64,000 bases of DNA from Anthopleura xanthogrammica (taxonomy: Eukaryota > Cnidaria > Anthozoa > Actiniaria > Actiniidae): positions 6,323,194-6,387,193 of the forward strand of contig OZ025224.1 in assembly GCA_964019055.1 (NCBI GenBank), written 5' to 3'. The position numbers and the translations under genes were made by a program. Under the pieces are notes generated by a model, which searched no databases, was not told the origin of the DNA, and saw only the letters and a program-made list of their open reading frames with translations. Positions 12,200-23,596 of this stretch are shown piece after piece (within the stretch, counting starts at the first letter, position 1; the number at the start of each line of letters is the position of its first letter).

Positions 12200-12620
12200 T
12201 TACAACTGACTACTTGAATTGAAAATAATACACACAAATACGTTGTTAATTATTTCTATAAAAGTGGAACATTCATCAGAGAAAACACCAAGAGAACTTA
12301 TAGACAGGTTTACAAATTTGACGCATTTGAAATCACTACTTAAGCTTTTGACAGTGTTTTCGTATTTTTCTTTTTTGCGTTCAGCGTTATTTTTTAGATT
12401 TGACTCAAACCCCACAGTCAGTTCTAGAACATAGAGGCATTCAGATGATGTTAACGCGGGTAGATCGGGACGATGGGCGTCACCAGTTATGACAGATGGG
12501 CTGTGAAAACCATCAATGTCGGCGTAGAGGGAAGAATTGTTAACAGGTTGTAGTAAAGTGGCAAGAAAGTTGAGAACTGAGTTATGTCTCCAGGTAAACC
12601 GTTCGAGGTAGTGCTGACAC
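12200..12620 (-). pseudogene. LINE C-terminal remnant (minus orientation)
   Basis: The minus strand encodes VGFESNLKNNAERKKEKY and FVNLSISSLGVFSDECS, which I recognise as the C-terminal region of a LINE polyprotein frequent in corals. Only the last part of the protein is present. AAT microsatellites flank it (12087-12130 and 12622-12720), which fits a truncated insertion. The same protein family occurs in plus orientation at 12930-13620. Confidence 0.6.
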
Positions 12621-12621
<1 letters not shown>

Positions 12622-12679
<58 letters not shown>

Positions 12680-12841
12680 TAATAATAATAATAATTACTA
12701 TTATTATTATCATAACAGGTATTTCTGATAACTTATTCGTGTTATTCTTGATATGTAACGTTGAATTGACAGTAAGCTGGAAATAAAGTTTTTATTAATA
12801 TTATTATTAATATTTTTATTATTATTATTTTATTATTATTA
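12622..12841. repeat. (AAT)n / (ATT)n microsatellite tracts
   Basis: There are about 26 AAT units at 12622-12699, then interrupted ATT-rich tracts up to about 12841. They lie between the two oppositely oriented LINE fragments. Confidence 0.8.
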
Positions 12842-12929
12842 TGTGGTTTATTTCAACTTTTGTCTGAATTGACTTTTTACAGAAGATTGCGGAAATATGG
12901 CCTAATCAGTTCCGTTCTAATATCCATTA

Positions 12930-13620
12930 CCAAAGCTAAACGGCACCTGGTTCTCAGCTCATTCAAAACCACCTAAGAATATCTACAACTTTACAATCAG
13001 GTACATAAACAACACCCTACCTACTCGCAAAAATCTAGCAAGATGGGGATTATCACCTGACGGTTCTTTCTGTCTTATGTCTGAGTCTCTCCATCATGTG
13101 GTCGCAGGACCCAGGGCGTTTTACTTGGAAACACGATCCATCCTCTTTTTTTTTAAGCCAAATCACTCAAACTGTTGCTGGTTACCGCTTCTACGTTGAT
13201 TTGCATAATATCACTTCACTCGTTTTCCCTATTATATCGCTCACTCGCTCGCGGACCGACTCGCTTGTTCGCGAAATGACGGGAAACTCGTGAATAAAAA
13301 CGATGCCAAGCTCTTAACATGTGATAATCTCTATGAACTAACAGTGGGGTTCGAATGGAACCTACAGAATAACGCCAATCGCAAAAAAGACAAATATAAA
13401 GAATGCATTCATTAAAAAAAAAGTAGTCTTCGTTAATTTGTCTGTCAGTGATCTCGGGATATTCGCTAACAACTCTGCAAGTCTTACCACAACGTTTGAA
13501 GACCTGGGTTTTGACGGCAATAACCGCAAATACATAACCAAACAGATCATAAAAATCGCTAACAGAACAACCTATGATATATTTTGTTGTAGAGACAAAA
13601 CTTGGAACAATCAGATTTAA
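12930..13620 (+). pseudogene. LINE C-terminal remnant (plus orientation)
   Basis: With frame breaks, the plus strand reads INNTLPTRKNLARWGLS, SESLHHVVAG, then after a deletion LSVSDLGIFAN and TTYDIFCCRDKTW. These match in order the family seen on the minus strand at 12200-12620 (LSISSLGVF...) and extend to its typical end, IFCCR-x-K-x-W. A degenerate, frameshifted copy. Confidence 0.6.
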
Positions 13621-13926
13621 TGAAATACTAACATAATTCTTGGATATATGATATGTAAACAGGCCGAAGTAGCACTCATATATCCTATTAGTAGTTATTG
13701 TAGTTAAGTGTTATCAATATTCATGTATCGTAAAAACAATGTATGCGATTCAAGTAGCCAATTGTACATTACCTATAAGTAGTGAGATTTACAATGTAAG
13801 GTAAAAAATTAATAAAGTTTCCAACAATATTATTATTTGCTTTCCTCGACTTTTATTATTGATTTCTTTCCATTTTCGAACTTCATTGAGATCTATTTTT
13901 CAATTATTCATGTTTTATTTCATCCC

Positions 13927-14780
13927 TTCATTCATTCATTCATTCATTCATTCATTCATTCATTCATTCATTCATTCATTCATTCATTCATTCATTCATT
14001 CATTCATTCATTCATTCATTCATTCATTCATTCATTCATTCATTCATTCATTCATTCATTCATTCATTCATTCATTCATTCATTCATTCATTCATTCATT
14101 CATTCATTCATTCATTCATTCATTCATTCATTCATTCATTCATTCATTCATTCATTCATTCATTCATTCATTCATTCATTCATTCATTCATTCATTCATT
14201 CATTCATTCATTCATTCATTCATTCATTCATTCATTCATTCATTCATTCATTCATTCATTCATTCATTCATTCATTCATTCATTCATTCATTCATTCATT
14301 CATTCATTCATTCATTCATTCATTCATTCATTCATTCATTCATTCATTCATTCATTCATTCATTCATTCATTCATTCATTCATTCATTCATTCATTCATT
14401 CATTCATTCATTCATTCATTCATTCATTCATTCATTCATTCATTCATTCATTCATTCATTCATTCATTCATTCATTCATTCATTCATTCATTCATTCATT
14501 CATTCATTCATTCATTCATTCATTCATTCATTCATTCATTCATTCATTCATTCATTCATTCATTCATTCATTCATTCATTCATTCATTCATTCATTCATT
14601 CATTCATTCATTCATTCATTCATTCATTCATTCATTCATTCATTCACTCACTCACTCATTTATTCATTCATTTATTCATTCATTCATTCATTCATTCATT
14701 CATTCATTCATTCACTCATTCATTCATTCATTCATTCATTCATTCATTCATTCATTCATTCATTCATTCATTCATTCATT
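13927..14780. repeat. Very long (TTCA)n microsatellite, about 213 units
   Basis: Uninterrupted TTCA/ATTC repeats run from 13927 to about 14644. A short block of variants (CACTCACTCACT, TTTATTCA) lies at 14645-14675 and another single variant near 14713, and the array ends in CTTT units to about 14797. At about 850 bp it is exceptionally long for a tetranucleotide array. The large FIHSFIHS frames are artefacts. Confidence 0.95.
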
Positions 14781-14879
14781 CTTTCTTTCTTTCTTTCCCT
14801 CCCAACCTTCCTCACTAAGCCCTTCGATCATTCATGCTTTTCTTCCTTTCATTTGCTTTCTTTGAAGAGAACAAGTTAC

Positions 14880-16343
14880 CTTAAGACTATTTTCTTCTTT
14901 GTAGTCTTCCCAGTTGGTACCATCCAAGCTATATGCAACAGAATAGGTAGTCACGTATTCATTGATTCGGGTCCATTTATTGCCTTGTGTCGCAATCCCA
15001 CTAACAAGCATTACTCTACTAAGATCTACTTGAAAATAAGAGTTGCTTTTATTAATGGGAGCCCAACAACCTGACCTTTCACGAACATTCACATCCCGAG
15101 TGTTTCGTAGGCGACCTTCACTGGGAAGATAACGGTGATTCCGTCCTTTATATGTTGATGACGCCGTTATTGCAATATTGGGAATACTTTTGTCTTCCAT
15201 TCCAAGGGCACCTAAATGGTCAGAGATAAATATTTGCGTTAAGACAGTAGATAAATAATTGATAGTCAAGGATCTGGCACACGATATAGCTTTTTCAAAA
15301 GAAAGGTACCAAACACAAAATGTATTATGCATGGGTGATGTGAATGCAATCAGCGAAAAGTCACAACAATATGAAATTTTCCTATACTTTGTCTAGACGT
15401 TTTTACTTCTGTTCTGAAAGTATTCGTTAAAAAGAGAGTCATATTTCAAGCTTTAAAAGCAACATGAGCTAGCATGTAGCATGCAACATGCAACAAAACA
15501 TTCACCAACCTATTTTGTGAAAAAAGCTGTATATTTTAAAGCTGTAAACAGCTACCTTATTACATGAAATTTTCGCGACATGTTAATTTCGCGATTTTGC
15601 GGAAACATCATATTCTTGATCACTTTAATTTTGCGATATTATTGACTGAACAAATTATTTGTATGGTGTTTCCAAATAGGCCCCGGCCCAATCCCTTTAT
15701 AAAACCCACTTTACTATACGTAACATTAAACAAATTAAAGTTCGGGTTAAATCCTTGGTTTTGACTTAAGGTGGCTCTATGGGATAATCACGGCGCTTTA
15801 CCTTTCAACTTAAAATCGCAAATGCGCGGAAAAATTATCAAGGCTTTAAGAGAAAGATGAACTTTTCGAATGAGTATGTTTTTACTGAAATCAGAATTAA
15901 TATAAAATCCCTGTGAATTGGTAGTGCGTTTTCTTTACTGCCTATTTTCTCTGTTTTTTGTCCTAAGTTTTTAATGGACTACTACTATAACTATGGTTAT
16001 AGAGCGTTTTCCTATGCAGCCCCTGAATTGTGAAACTCCCTCCCTTTCAACATTAGAGCTTGTGAGTCTGTATCCACTTTCAAAAAGAGTTGAAAACCTG
16101 GCTCTTCCGACATGCCTACAATCTTAATTTATTTTTTTATTTTTTTATTATATTTTATTTATTTATTTTTATTTTTTATTTATTTATTTATTTTTAATTT
16201 CTTTTACTTGTTTTAATGAATACTTGTAATTGTGTACCTATTTAATACTATTTTATATTTTAAGACTTATTATTATTTTTGCCTTTACTTTCTTTATGTA
16301 AAGCGTTGTTGAAATACTTGAATTGACGCTATATAAAATAAAG

Positions 16344-16390
<47 letters not shown>

Positions 16391-18583
16391 TACTTTGACG
16401 ATGCGGCACCCATTTTGGTAAGGGGCAAATGTACAAATCTTTGTTACATTGTTCTTTGTTACACTGTTCGTGCGCATCTGTTCTGCGCATATGGCGTGAC
16501 AGCGCGCGCGCGTGACCAAACTCCATCACACTCGTTGCGAAAACCATTTCGATCGGCTATATCTCGAAAACAACAACGGTGATCCCCATCTTTTAATTTA
16601 GTATTTGATAAAGAATTACATTAGCGGTCAATGTTCTAAATTTGATTTATTTGTATGTATTCATAAATATTTATTCAATATTTTTATCTATAGGTTATTA
16701 GACATTTGTTTCAAAAACTTTTTCAATTCATTTAGTTCTTTTACACTGAAAAAAAAACTTTACAGATCGACTTCTATCTATTGCGCGCAAGCGATTTTCG
16801 ACAAGAAAAAGGCTGCACTTTGATATCTTTTCACTCAAGAACGGTGAGCCCCATTCTTTATTTGGTCATGGAACTTCTAAGATGGTCTTTTTACACCATG
16901 CAAAGTTTGAAAAAAACAACATGGGGAACGTTTTTGCCCGTGAGCGTCTTTAAGAGCATCCGTTACGCTTCGTTACGGTATTTTTTTGTATTTAATTTCA
17001 TCTAACCTCTTAAGGTGACTTGCTACTTTTTGAAAAAAATTTAAACTTTTTTCAAACTACGATCTTCTAAAATGAAATTTAATGCTGATTCCGAATATGA
17101 AAAGAAAAATGGGGTGTCCAGTGCTCATTGTCGAGATAATCAGCATTTAATGGATGCCTACGAGCGAGTTTTTGAAGCAAAAATTTCGCCACCGGAAGTG
17201 ATCAGAAAAACAATTACAACTCATAAGATCATAGTTCTTTGCAGACCTTATCATGCACAAATGCCAGCTAGTGAATTATTCTACAATACGACATGGATAT
17301 TTTTGAATGAAAGACAAAGACATACATCGATTTGTCATATTTCGCCCTTTCAGTGCTCTCAAAAATCTCATGAAGTCAAACAAAACCTGTATGGTTCCTC
17401 AATAAAACTTTGAAGGTTGTTATGCGGTCATAAGCGGTTTTTGTGCGCGCGCACATCGTGGGCTCAAATCGAGCGTTCAAAACTGAGTAGGCAGTCACCT
17501 TAAGGTGACTGACTACTTTTGAACCGTTCAATTTGATCCCACGATGTGTGCGCGCACAAAAACCTCTTATAACCGCATAACAATCTTCAAAGTTTTATTG
17601 AGGAGCCATACAGGTTTTGAACTTCAACAGGGCAAAAACCCCGAATTTTGCACGGGACTATATATTTTTCTTTAAATTTCCTTAAAACAACAGGTAAAAA
17701 TCAATCTTTTGAGAAAGTTTGAAAAAAAAACTTAATTATTAGAACTTATGAAGAAGGCGTTTTATGTGTTTTTGCGGTTGTTGTCGTTTGAGTACGATTT
17801 TTGGTGTATTGAGTTAACAAGATGCGAAACTTTAGCTTATTTTCAAAACCTTCTTCAAATATTTTTAGATAATCTTCGAAAATTACGTTTAAAGTAGATG
17901 TCTGGGAAAATTGTTTCCAGAGCTATATAAATTTTTGAGTTATGAATTTTTGTCTCCAAAGCTTGATTTCCGCCATTTTTCTTTCGAAAACTTGTCAAGA
18001 TGGTCATATCCAAAATTCATTGTCTCGAAAACGAGCTCGGGACCCCCCATTTTTCTTTTCATTTTTGGAATCAGGTTAAATTCCGTGTTAAATATCTTGC
18101 TAAGAACATTTTGTAATTATTCCTTGCTAAAGTAGTCAGTCACTTGAATTAGTTTTTTTTGGATATCGAAGAAAGCCCGCTGTCTCCGGTTGAAACAGGC
18201 ATTACTAAATGAAAATAAAACTTACGTTTTTGACTGCAATATGGCAGTTCTCTCATGGCATACATCATGTAAACAACATGTGGAAGATGGCTTAGAGCAT
18301 CGGGATCAGACAAATGAGTTTCTTCATTCAGCTCACACAGGCTACTAACGACATGGAAATTGATACTGTGGCATCTTGGATGCGATGAACACTCCATGAA
18401 ACAGCGATTTAAAGGCTTGAATAAGGTCTTGATGGTGCTGCCGGACAATCTCTTATCATGAAAGGAAGAAGAAGCAGATTCGAAGGGCCATGAGCCATGG
18501 ACCTGCCACCCGCTCTCTTGAACCATCCATAACAAGACGGCTAAGGCAGTATGCAGCTTGACTGACACTTCTTTGAAAAGCAT
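14880..18583 (-). CDS. Secreted PAN/apple plus F5/8C (discoidin) protein, 5' exons
   Basis: Exon 1 is 18226-18583 (first ATG of the frame at 18583) and exon 2 is 14880-15211. Exon 1 ends in phase 1 at donor CGTAAGT. Exon 2 starts after acceptor TTTAG with the two bases that complete the codon, and ends in phase 0 at donor GTAAC. Exon 1 encodes a probable signal peptide (hydrophobic LHTALAVLLWMV, residues about 9-20) and a PAN/apple domain: KRLSGSTIKTLF, CFMECSSHPRCHSINF, CELNEE. Exon 2 starts the discoidin domain: ALGMEDKSIPN, ITASS, WAPINKSNSYFQVDL, VSGIATQG, YSLDGTNWEDY. PAN plus F5/8C is a frequent cnidarian extracellular adhesion architecture. The discoidin C-terminus should lie in a further exon at lower coordinates, which I could not find. 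The intron holds MITEs and a LINE tail. Confidence 0.75.
15985..16395 (+). pseudogene. LINE 3' fragment with ATT tail
   Basis: The plus strand reads YRAFSYAAPEL, NSLPFNIRACESVSTFK, LKTWLF, the common C-terminus of CR1/L2-like reverse transcriptases. A 3' UTR-like piece follows (GACGCTATATAAAATAAAG) and an ATT microsatellite at 16347-16389. It is 5'-truncated and lies in the intron of the PAN/F5-8C gene. Confidence 0.6.
17010..17503. mobile_element. TTAA-flanked fold-back MITE (first of an adjacent pair)
   Basis: TTAA at 17010-17013 is followed by GGTGACTTGCTACTTTTTG. TTAA at 17500-17503 is preceded by the inverse-complement end GAGTAGGCAGTCACC. Terminal repeats next to TTAA suggest a piggyBac-type non-autonomous element. 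The right half (17385-17499) is mirrored across the shared TTAA by the next element. Confidence 0.65.
17500..18140. mobile_element. Second TTAA-type MITE, sharing its boundary with the first
   Basis: It starts at the TTAA shared with the preceding element (GGTGACTGACTACTTTTGA) and ends near 18140 with the inverse AAAGTAGTCAGTCAC followed by a degraded TTGAATTA. Its first 120 bp are the reverse complement of 17385-17499, including the GTGCGCGC tract and the AAAACTTTGAAGGTTGT segment. There is no coding capacity. Confidence 0.6.
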
Positions 18584-18599
18584 TATAATAGTGACCGTT

Positions 18600-19600
18600 A
18601 AATCAGCTTTATCGACTGATTCTTCGATTCTTTTCACAAGGTAGTTCGTTTACTGCTCTGCCTGAAAAGAATATTTTAACCTGCGAGTTGGACCGACTTT
18701 CCTCTAAGTGTTATCCGTACATGAACCTATGTCTGTACTTGATGCAACACATGACTGAAAAAACAGTCTATATCAATATCATGCTCAATAGCATAGCGTA
18801 GGAATTAACTGTATTTCCAATTCGTTCTATGACATAGCCGTGCCCTGACTTTGATTAGCCCTATATACAGAGGTCGTTTCAGAGTTATATACGCATGAAC
18901 TTTTAATAAAAATATCCCTTTGAAAGGTTCATGTAAACAAAGACAGAAGATGATAAATAATTCAGAAGTAGAAGAAGAAGAAAATAGTTTCAGGGTACAG
19001 TTAGCAGCTCTGAGTTCGTTTAATATTGAACAGTAATGTATTATATACCTAGGACTCAATAGATTAGCAGACTACGATATCCAGCAACTTGCAAACGAGT
19101 GTTACTATCAAAGTGTTTTCTATTATTACCCGGGTCCGAAAGCGACGATAAAAATTTGAAAACTTAAAAACAAGTCACCTACTGACATTAAAGTACTATT
19201 AAATAAACGTTTTATAGGCTAGTGAAGCAAAAACACCTTTAGTTGAATTATTGCCAAATTTGAACGGGGAAAAAATGAAGGGACAGCGAGAAAATTTTCT
19301 GAAATTTATTTCGGCGCAAATAATATTTAAGGGTCTAATAATCATCGGCTAAAATATTTTTTTTAATATTCTGATGGGAAGAATAATATTTTGCGAATCA
19401 TTAAAGGAGTCAGTGACGTCACGTAATTAATACCGAATGCTAGTTTATACGATCCTTTAGATTTTTTTTACCAAAATATCCACTAGTTCAATGATAATAA
19501 ACAGTTAGTTCTAAAGCACCACAGCTGGGTCTCAGTGCCCTTACAATCACGAAACAATAAGGATAATAAAGATCCTCGATGATTATAAACTCTGCGAAAC
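18600..19600. other. Upstream flank of the PAN/F5-8C gene, nothing recognised
   Basis: AT-rich sequence 5' of the minus-strand gene. Its promoter may lie here, but I see no reliable motif and no coding region. Confidence 0.35.
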
Positions 19601-19610
19601 CAAAACTAAT

Positions 19611-20250
19611 TGAAAGCTAGATATGAAGGCTAGGTATATATAGACTATAGGTAATAAGGATAGACCTAGAGAATAATAAAGCTCTATGAAATCAAGACTC
19701 ATTGAAAGCTAGATATACAGGCTAGGTATATATAGACTATAGGTAATGAGGATAGACCTAGATAATAATAAAGCTCTAAGAAATCAAGACTCATTGAAAG
19801 CTAGATACACAGGCTAGGTATATATAGACTATAGGTAATGAGGATAGACCTAGAGAATAATAAAGCTCTACGAAATCAAGACTCATTGAAAGCTAGATAC
19901 ACAGGCTAGGTATATATAGACTATTGGTAATGAGGATAGACCTAGAGAATAATGAAGCTCTACGAAATCAAGACTCATTGAAAGCTAGATATACAGGCTA
20001 GGTATATATAGACTATAGGTAATGAGGATAGACCTAGAGAATAATGAAGCTCTACGAAATCAAGACTCATTGAAAGTTAGATATGCAGGCTAGGTATATA
20101 TAGACTATAGGTAATGAGGATAGACCTAGAGAATAATGAAGCTCTACGAAATCAAGACTCATTGAAAGCTAGATATACAGGCTAGGTATATATAGACTAT
20201 AGGTAATAAGGACAGACCTAGATAATGATAAAACTAGACTCTAGTTATGC
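19611..20250. repeat. 92-bp satellite array, seven copies
   Basis: The anchor TGAAAGCTAGATA recurs at 19611, 19703, 19795, 19887, 19979, 20071 and 20163, exactly every 92 bp. Each unit contains GGCTAGGTATATATAGACTA. The first copy and the last, truncated one are the most diverged, as expected at array edges. Confidence 0.9.
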
Positions 20251-20489
20251 AGACTAGTTATATAAAGGTTCAAACGCTAGGGCGAGGGTTTGCATTGAAA
20301 TTCAAGACCGAGGGCCGCAGTTTGCGTTTGAAGTTGTTTTAAAACTAACCAAACCCTATTTTTATCGTTTCAATGCAAAAATTCTGGAAATAGGAACTCA
20401 AATAATCGGATTTAATTTATATCGAGTAATTTATATTTGCATCAAATTAACGTCGAACAATTTTGAAACAATTTTGAACAATTTTCTGA

Positions 20490-21086
20490 CGAAAGACCGG
20501 ACATGCAGATCCCGAGTCTGTCCTTCCATTTTCGCGCTCGTCGGTTTCGCAATTGAAGTGCGTCTCGTCAAAAAAGTAAACGTTAGCAGGATCAACAGTC
20601 CTTCTTCACTGAAAATAAAGTTGACGACAATTGCGATTGTGGTGCGTCATCCTTTCCTGAGCTACGTGAACGCATTTCTTTCTAGTGACGCGCAACATGC
20701 ATAATAAACGATCTTGCTATTAAAGCTATTGACGGAATATCACCAGGAGCCAGTTGAAAATCCCTCGCGAGTATCTGTTGCAGTTCACGCAGGTAAAGAG
20801 TTGGGTACATTCGGACGAGAGCTTCAAGGTAAGCTGCTTTCCACCAAGTCATTCGGTATGGATGCGCGTTGTCGCATAACAACGGCGATAAAGTTGCCCT
20901 GTGTTGAAATAAACGCACATATTGATCTACACAGTTGTAGGAGACATGACAAATTCTTGCAGTCTCAGCAGTAGAGAGGTTTCCCAGAAAGGTCACAATA
21001 ACCTGGAGTCTTTTTTGCGTAGAGTAAGAACAACCACGACGGTAACAACCATAGTTCTTGTTTAAACGCCACGACATTTTCAACAA
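20490..21086 (-). pseudogene. Tc1/IS630-like DDE transposase remnant
   Basis: The minus strand has a helix-turn-helix region (LSTAETARICHVSYNCVDQYV) and a second helical segment (YPTLYLRELQQILARDF), typical of the N-terminal domain of IS630/Tc1-type transposases. After a frame break, the strand continues DPANVYFFDETHFNCE; the Asp of FDE fits the first catalytic residue of the DDE triad. The rest of the catalytic core is not recognisable. At least one frameshift separates the two parts, so it is inactive. Confidence 0.6.
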
Positions 21087-21408
21087 ATTTTTTAAATTGC
21101 GGAACGTTACTACGAAACGAGTGTTTTTTTATTATTTTTTTTCTAGCACTCTCGGGAATTTCTTTATTATTGCTAAAGATCATAGAACACGTGCACGAAA
21201 ACAAAACAACAACAAAAATTATACAGCAAAAGTCTCTTTGTGTTTCGGTGGGCGGTACGTGTAGTTTGTCCCGTTTCTGCAGTGATGAAATTCTCTAGAG
21301 ATACAAGTTTTGCACTAGTTTATTTGTTAAATATTTTCGTTTGGCAATCATGGTGAGAATTCGTGAACCACAAAAACAACTTCCCACGGAGATTTCACAA
21401 TACAAATT

Positions 21409-21832
21409 ATGGACAGCTATAAATTCGAGTCACACGCAAATTACGCCTCGCATATGTCACTATATCGTACGATGGGTAGAACTTGTAGGAAATGCCGACT
21501 ACATGGCGTAGTCCAGCTATTGAAAGGGCACAGACGGAATTGTCCGTTCGAAAACTACTCCTGTCCTAAATGTGCAAGCCATGACAACTTGCTCGCTTTG
21601 CGAGTCGAAGCTCGCCATGCCACTGCTGATAAGGGAAAACTCTGGCGCGCAAACCTAACAAAGTCTCGCTCCGTTCCACTCTGCAGCTCTGCTATTCAGC
21701 CCGTTCAGTTCCCAGACCTGACTTCCAATTCCCAGCTAGTGAAAGACACTTCGTTTGCTTTTGAACTGGCGAACTACGAAACGGCGAAGAAAGAGGTAGA
21801 AAAAAGAGCGCCGAAAGCTGAGCAAAGAAAGG
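21409..21832 (+). CDS. DM-domain (DMRT/doublesex-like) exon
   Basis: Starting at the ATG at 21409, residues 24-75 form a DM domain: C26-x2-C29-x2-H32, GVVQLLKGHRRNC (H41, C45), C52-P-K-C55, then a basic helix. DM proteins are DNA-binding regulators, often of sexual or cell-fate development. Seven of the eight zinc ligands are present. The ligand normally found as C-x-C before the last pair is Tyr50 (NYSC instead of xCxC), consistent with a TGC-to-TAC change. A possible donor GTAGGA at 21833 ends the exon in phase 1. A downstream CUE/DMA-like piece (22163-22497) does not join in frame through the obvious acceptor. It may be a diverged gene or one decaying. Confidence 0.65.
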
Positions 21833-22162
21833 GTAGGAGTTTTAAAAGAAATGTTATTCTTTGTTTTCTTTTTCTTTTTCGATTCGGTGGATATTCATAT
21901 TCGAGCACAGCCAAAAAAATCCTATACTTTTTCAGACTTTTGTCTACACTTTAGTAGAAGAGATTACCTGAAAATGAATTTTTCTGAAGTTACTGTTTCT
22001 TCGCTCTTGTTTTTTATTTTCTCAACTTTTCTGTACGCCAAACCCCTAAACAAATTACTATCGCTGAGAAATTGAATAATGTAAGAATGGAAAGTAATAT
22101 AATTCTGTTCTCCCTTCCGCCTTTTGTATCTGGGTTTCGGCACTTCTGTTCCCTGGGTTGCA

Positions 22163-22497
22163 GTGGTACATATATATATTTTTTTAATGAGGAGCTCGAC
22201 AACTTAAAAAAAGTGTTGCCATTTGCAAGTGAAGTACAGTTGGCGTTCCGTCTAGCACAAGCCCAAGGGGATGTAGACCTTGTAGTTTGAGAGATCCTGG
22301 ACTCCACGCCTGAAGTGAAGCACGAGGACGAGGCTGAAAATATGAGCATCATAGATCTTACGACACTAGAGGACGAGGACAAAGCTGAAAACTTCACGGC
22401 ATCTTCTTTCAAACTGGAAATCAAGAAATTGGCTAGTGTTCCTGTAAAAACGGATGATTTAAGACGTATTCTTCTAAAACTCATTAATATTCAATGA
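22163..22497 (+). pseudogene. CUE/DMA-like segment with internal stop, downstream of the DM exon
   Basis: After an acceptor-like GGGTTGCAG, the frame reads NEELDNLKKVLPFASEVQL, AQAQGDVDLVV, a TGA at 22288-22290, then EILDSTPE and, in the same frame, MSIIDLTTLEDED and LRRILLKLINIQ to a stop at 22495-22497. The pattern LxxVLP...GDVDxVVxxILD is that of a CUE/UBA-like three-helix domain, the fold of the DMA domain of some DMRT proteins. The TGA sits at one residue within the third helix. IIDLT resembles a SUMO-interacting motif. The link to the DM exon is inferred from proximity. Confidence 0.45.
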
Positions 22498-22581
22498 GGC
22501 TAAGAGCCAATCGTGTCGCCCAAACTGAACACGTGACGTATATTTTATACTAGGATAAAGGTCCATCAATCTAAAAGTCGG

Positions 22582-22855
22582 GGGCCGTTTTGAATATCTC
22601 AGGGGAGTGCGGGGCTGATTAATAATTCATATACGTGCTGATACAATGCATTTGTGCTTGATGAACCGTTGTAGTTATAAAACTGTTTAATAAACATGAG
22701 TGTTTTAACTGCAGTTTCATTGCAGTTAAAACACTCATGTTTATTAAACAGTTCAATATCTACAACAATTCATCAAAGACAAATGCATTGTATCAGCACG
22801 TATATGAATTATTAATCAAACCTGCACTCTCCCGATATCAGCTCAAAACGGCCCT
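22582..22855. mobile_element. Fold-back MITE with about 130-bp arms
   Basis: The left arm 22582-22713 and right arm 22721-22855 are reverse complements with few mismatches (GGGGCCGTTTTGA..., CATATACGTGCTGATACAATG, TGTTTAATAAACATGAGTG), around a loop of about 7 bp. Nearly the whole element can form one hairpin. The CTGTTTAATAAAC motif reappears in another palindrome at 23312. Confidence 0.8.
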
Positions 22856-23307
22856 CTCTTATGAACCTCTATACCTAAAAAATATAATAAAATAAAATAA
22901 AGACCATTAAAGACAATCCATAGCGGAGGAAATAGATTTACTAATATCAAACAAATGTGTACAACTTTTTATCTAAATTTACTTATAACTAGCGTTTTTA
23001 TCAACAAGAAACATTGAAAACATAGTTTTATAGATTGGCTGATTGATAACAGTGTTCATATTCTAATTACCATTGTTTCTGTATTGAAAAAAGTTCAATA
23101 ATCTAGAACTATTATTCGAAATAAAAAACGACAAAATATCGTCAAAACATGAAATGTGTATTCACGATAACATATCGTGTGAAAAATAAAAGATTAAATC
23201 AAACTATGAGATACAAGCTCTTCAGCGGATAAAGCTTACCATTTTGTTTTGCGACTTCTTGATCATGAATGAACATCACCAGCCAGAAATCGAGTGACTG
23301 TGTGTTA

Positions 23308-23415
23308 AGTACTGTTTAATAAACGAGTAGGAGTGTTTTATCAGGTTTAAAACCACGAGGCGAAGCCGAGTGGTTTTAGACCTGATAAAACACGATCTGC
23401 GAGTTTAATGAACGA
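23308..23415. repeat. Short palindromic element
   Basis: TGTTTAATAAACGAGTAGGA with GTGTTTTATCAGGTTTAAAACCA is mirrored by TGGTTTTAGACCTGATAAAACAC and CTGCGAGTTTAATGAAC. The loop is CGAGGCGAAGCCGAG. Its ends are related to the larger fold-back upstream. Confidence 0.65.
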
Positions 23416-23596
23416 CTTCAAAAATTCATGTTGGAATGAGACTCTTTTTCCCCCATGGGGTCATTGCTGTTTTATATACTGTCATTATTTTAAACTTAAA
23501 AGTTTCAGGAATCTGCATTTGTAACAATAGATGTGCAAATGACTCTGTCGAGCATTTCAAGTTCATTGCCATTTTAAAAATTCGAACACAGTTAAC

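Noticed and set aside
13837..14865. Long FIHS-repeat proteins of over 300 residues
   Set aside because: They are translations of the TTCA microsatellite, open in more than one frame, with no start context or unique sequence.
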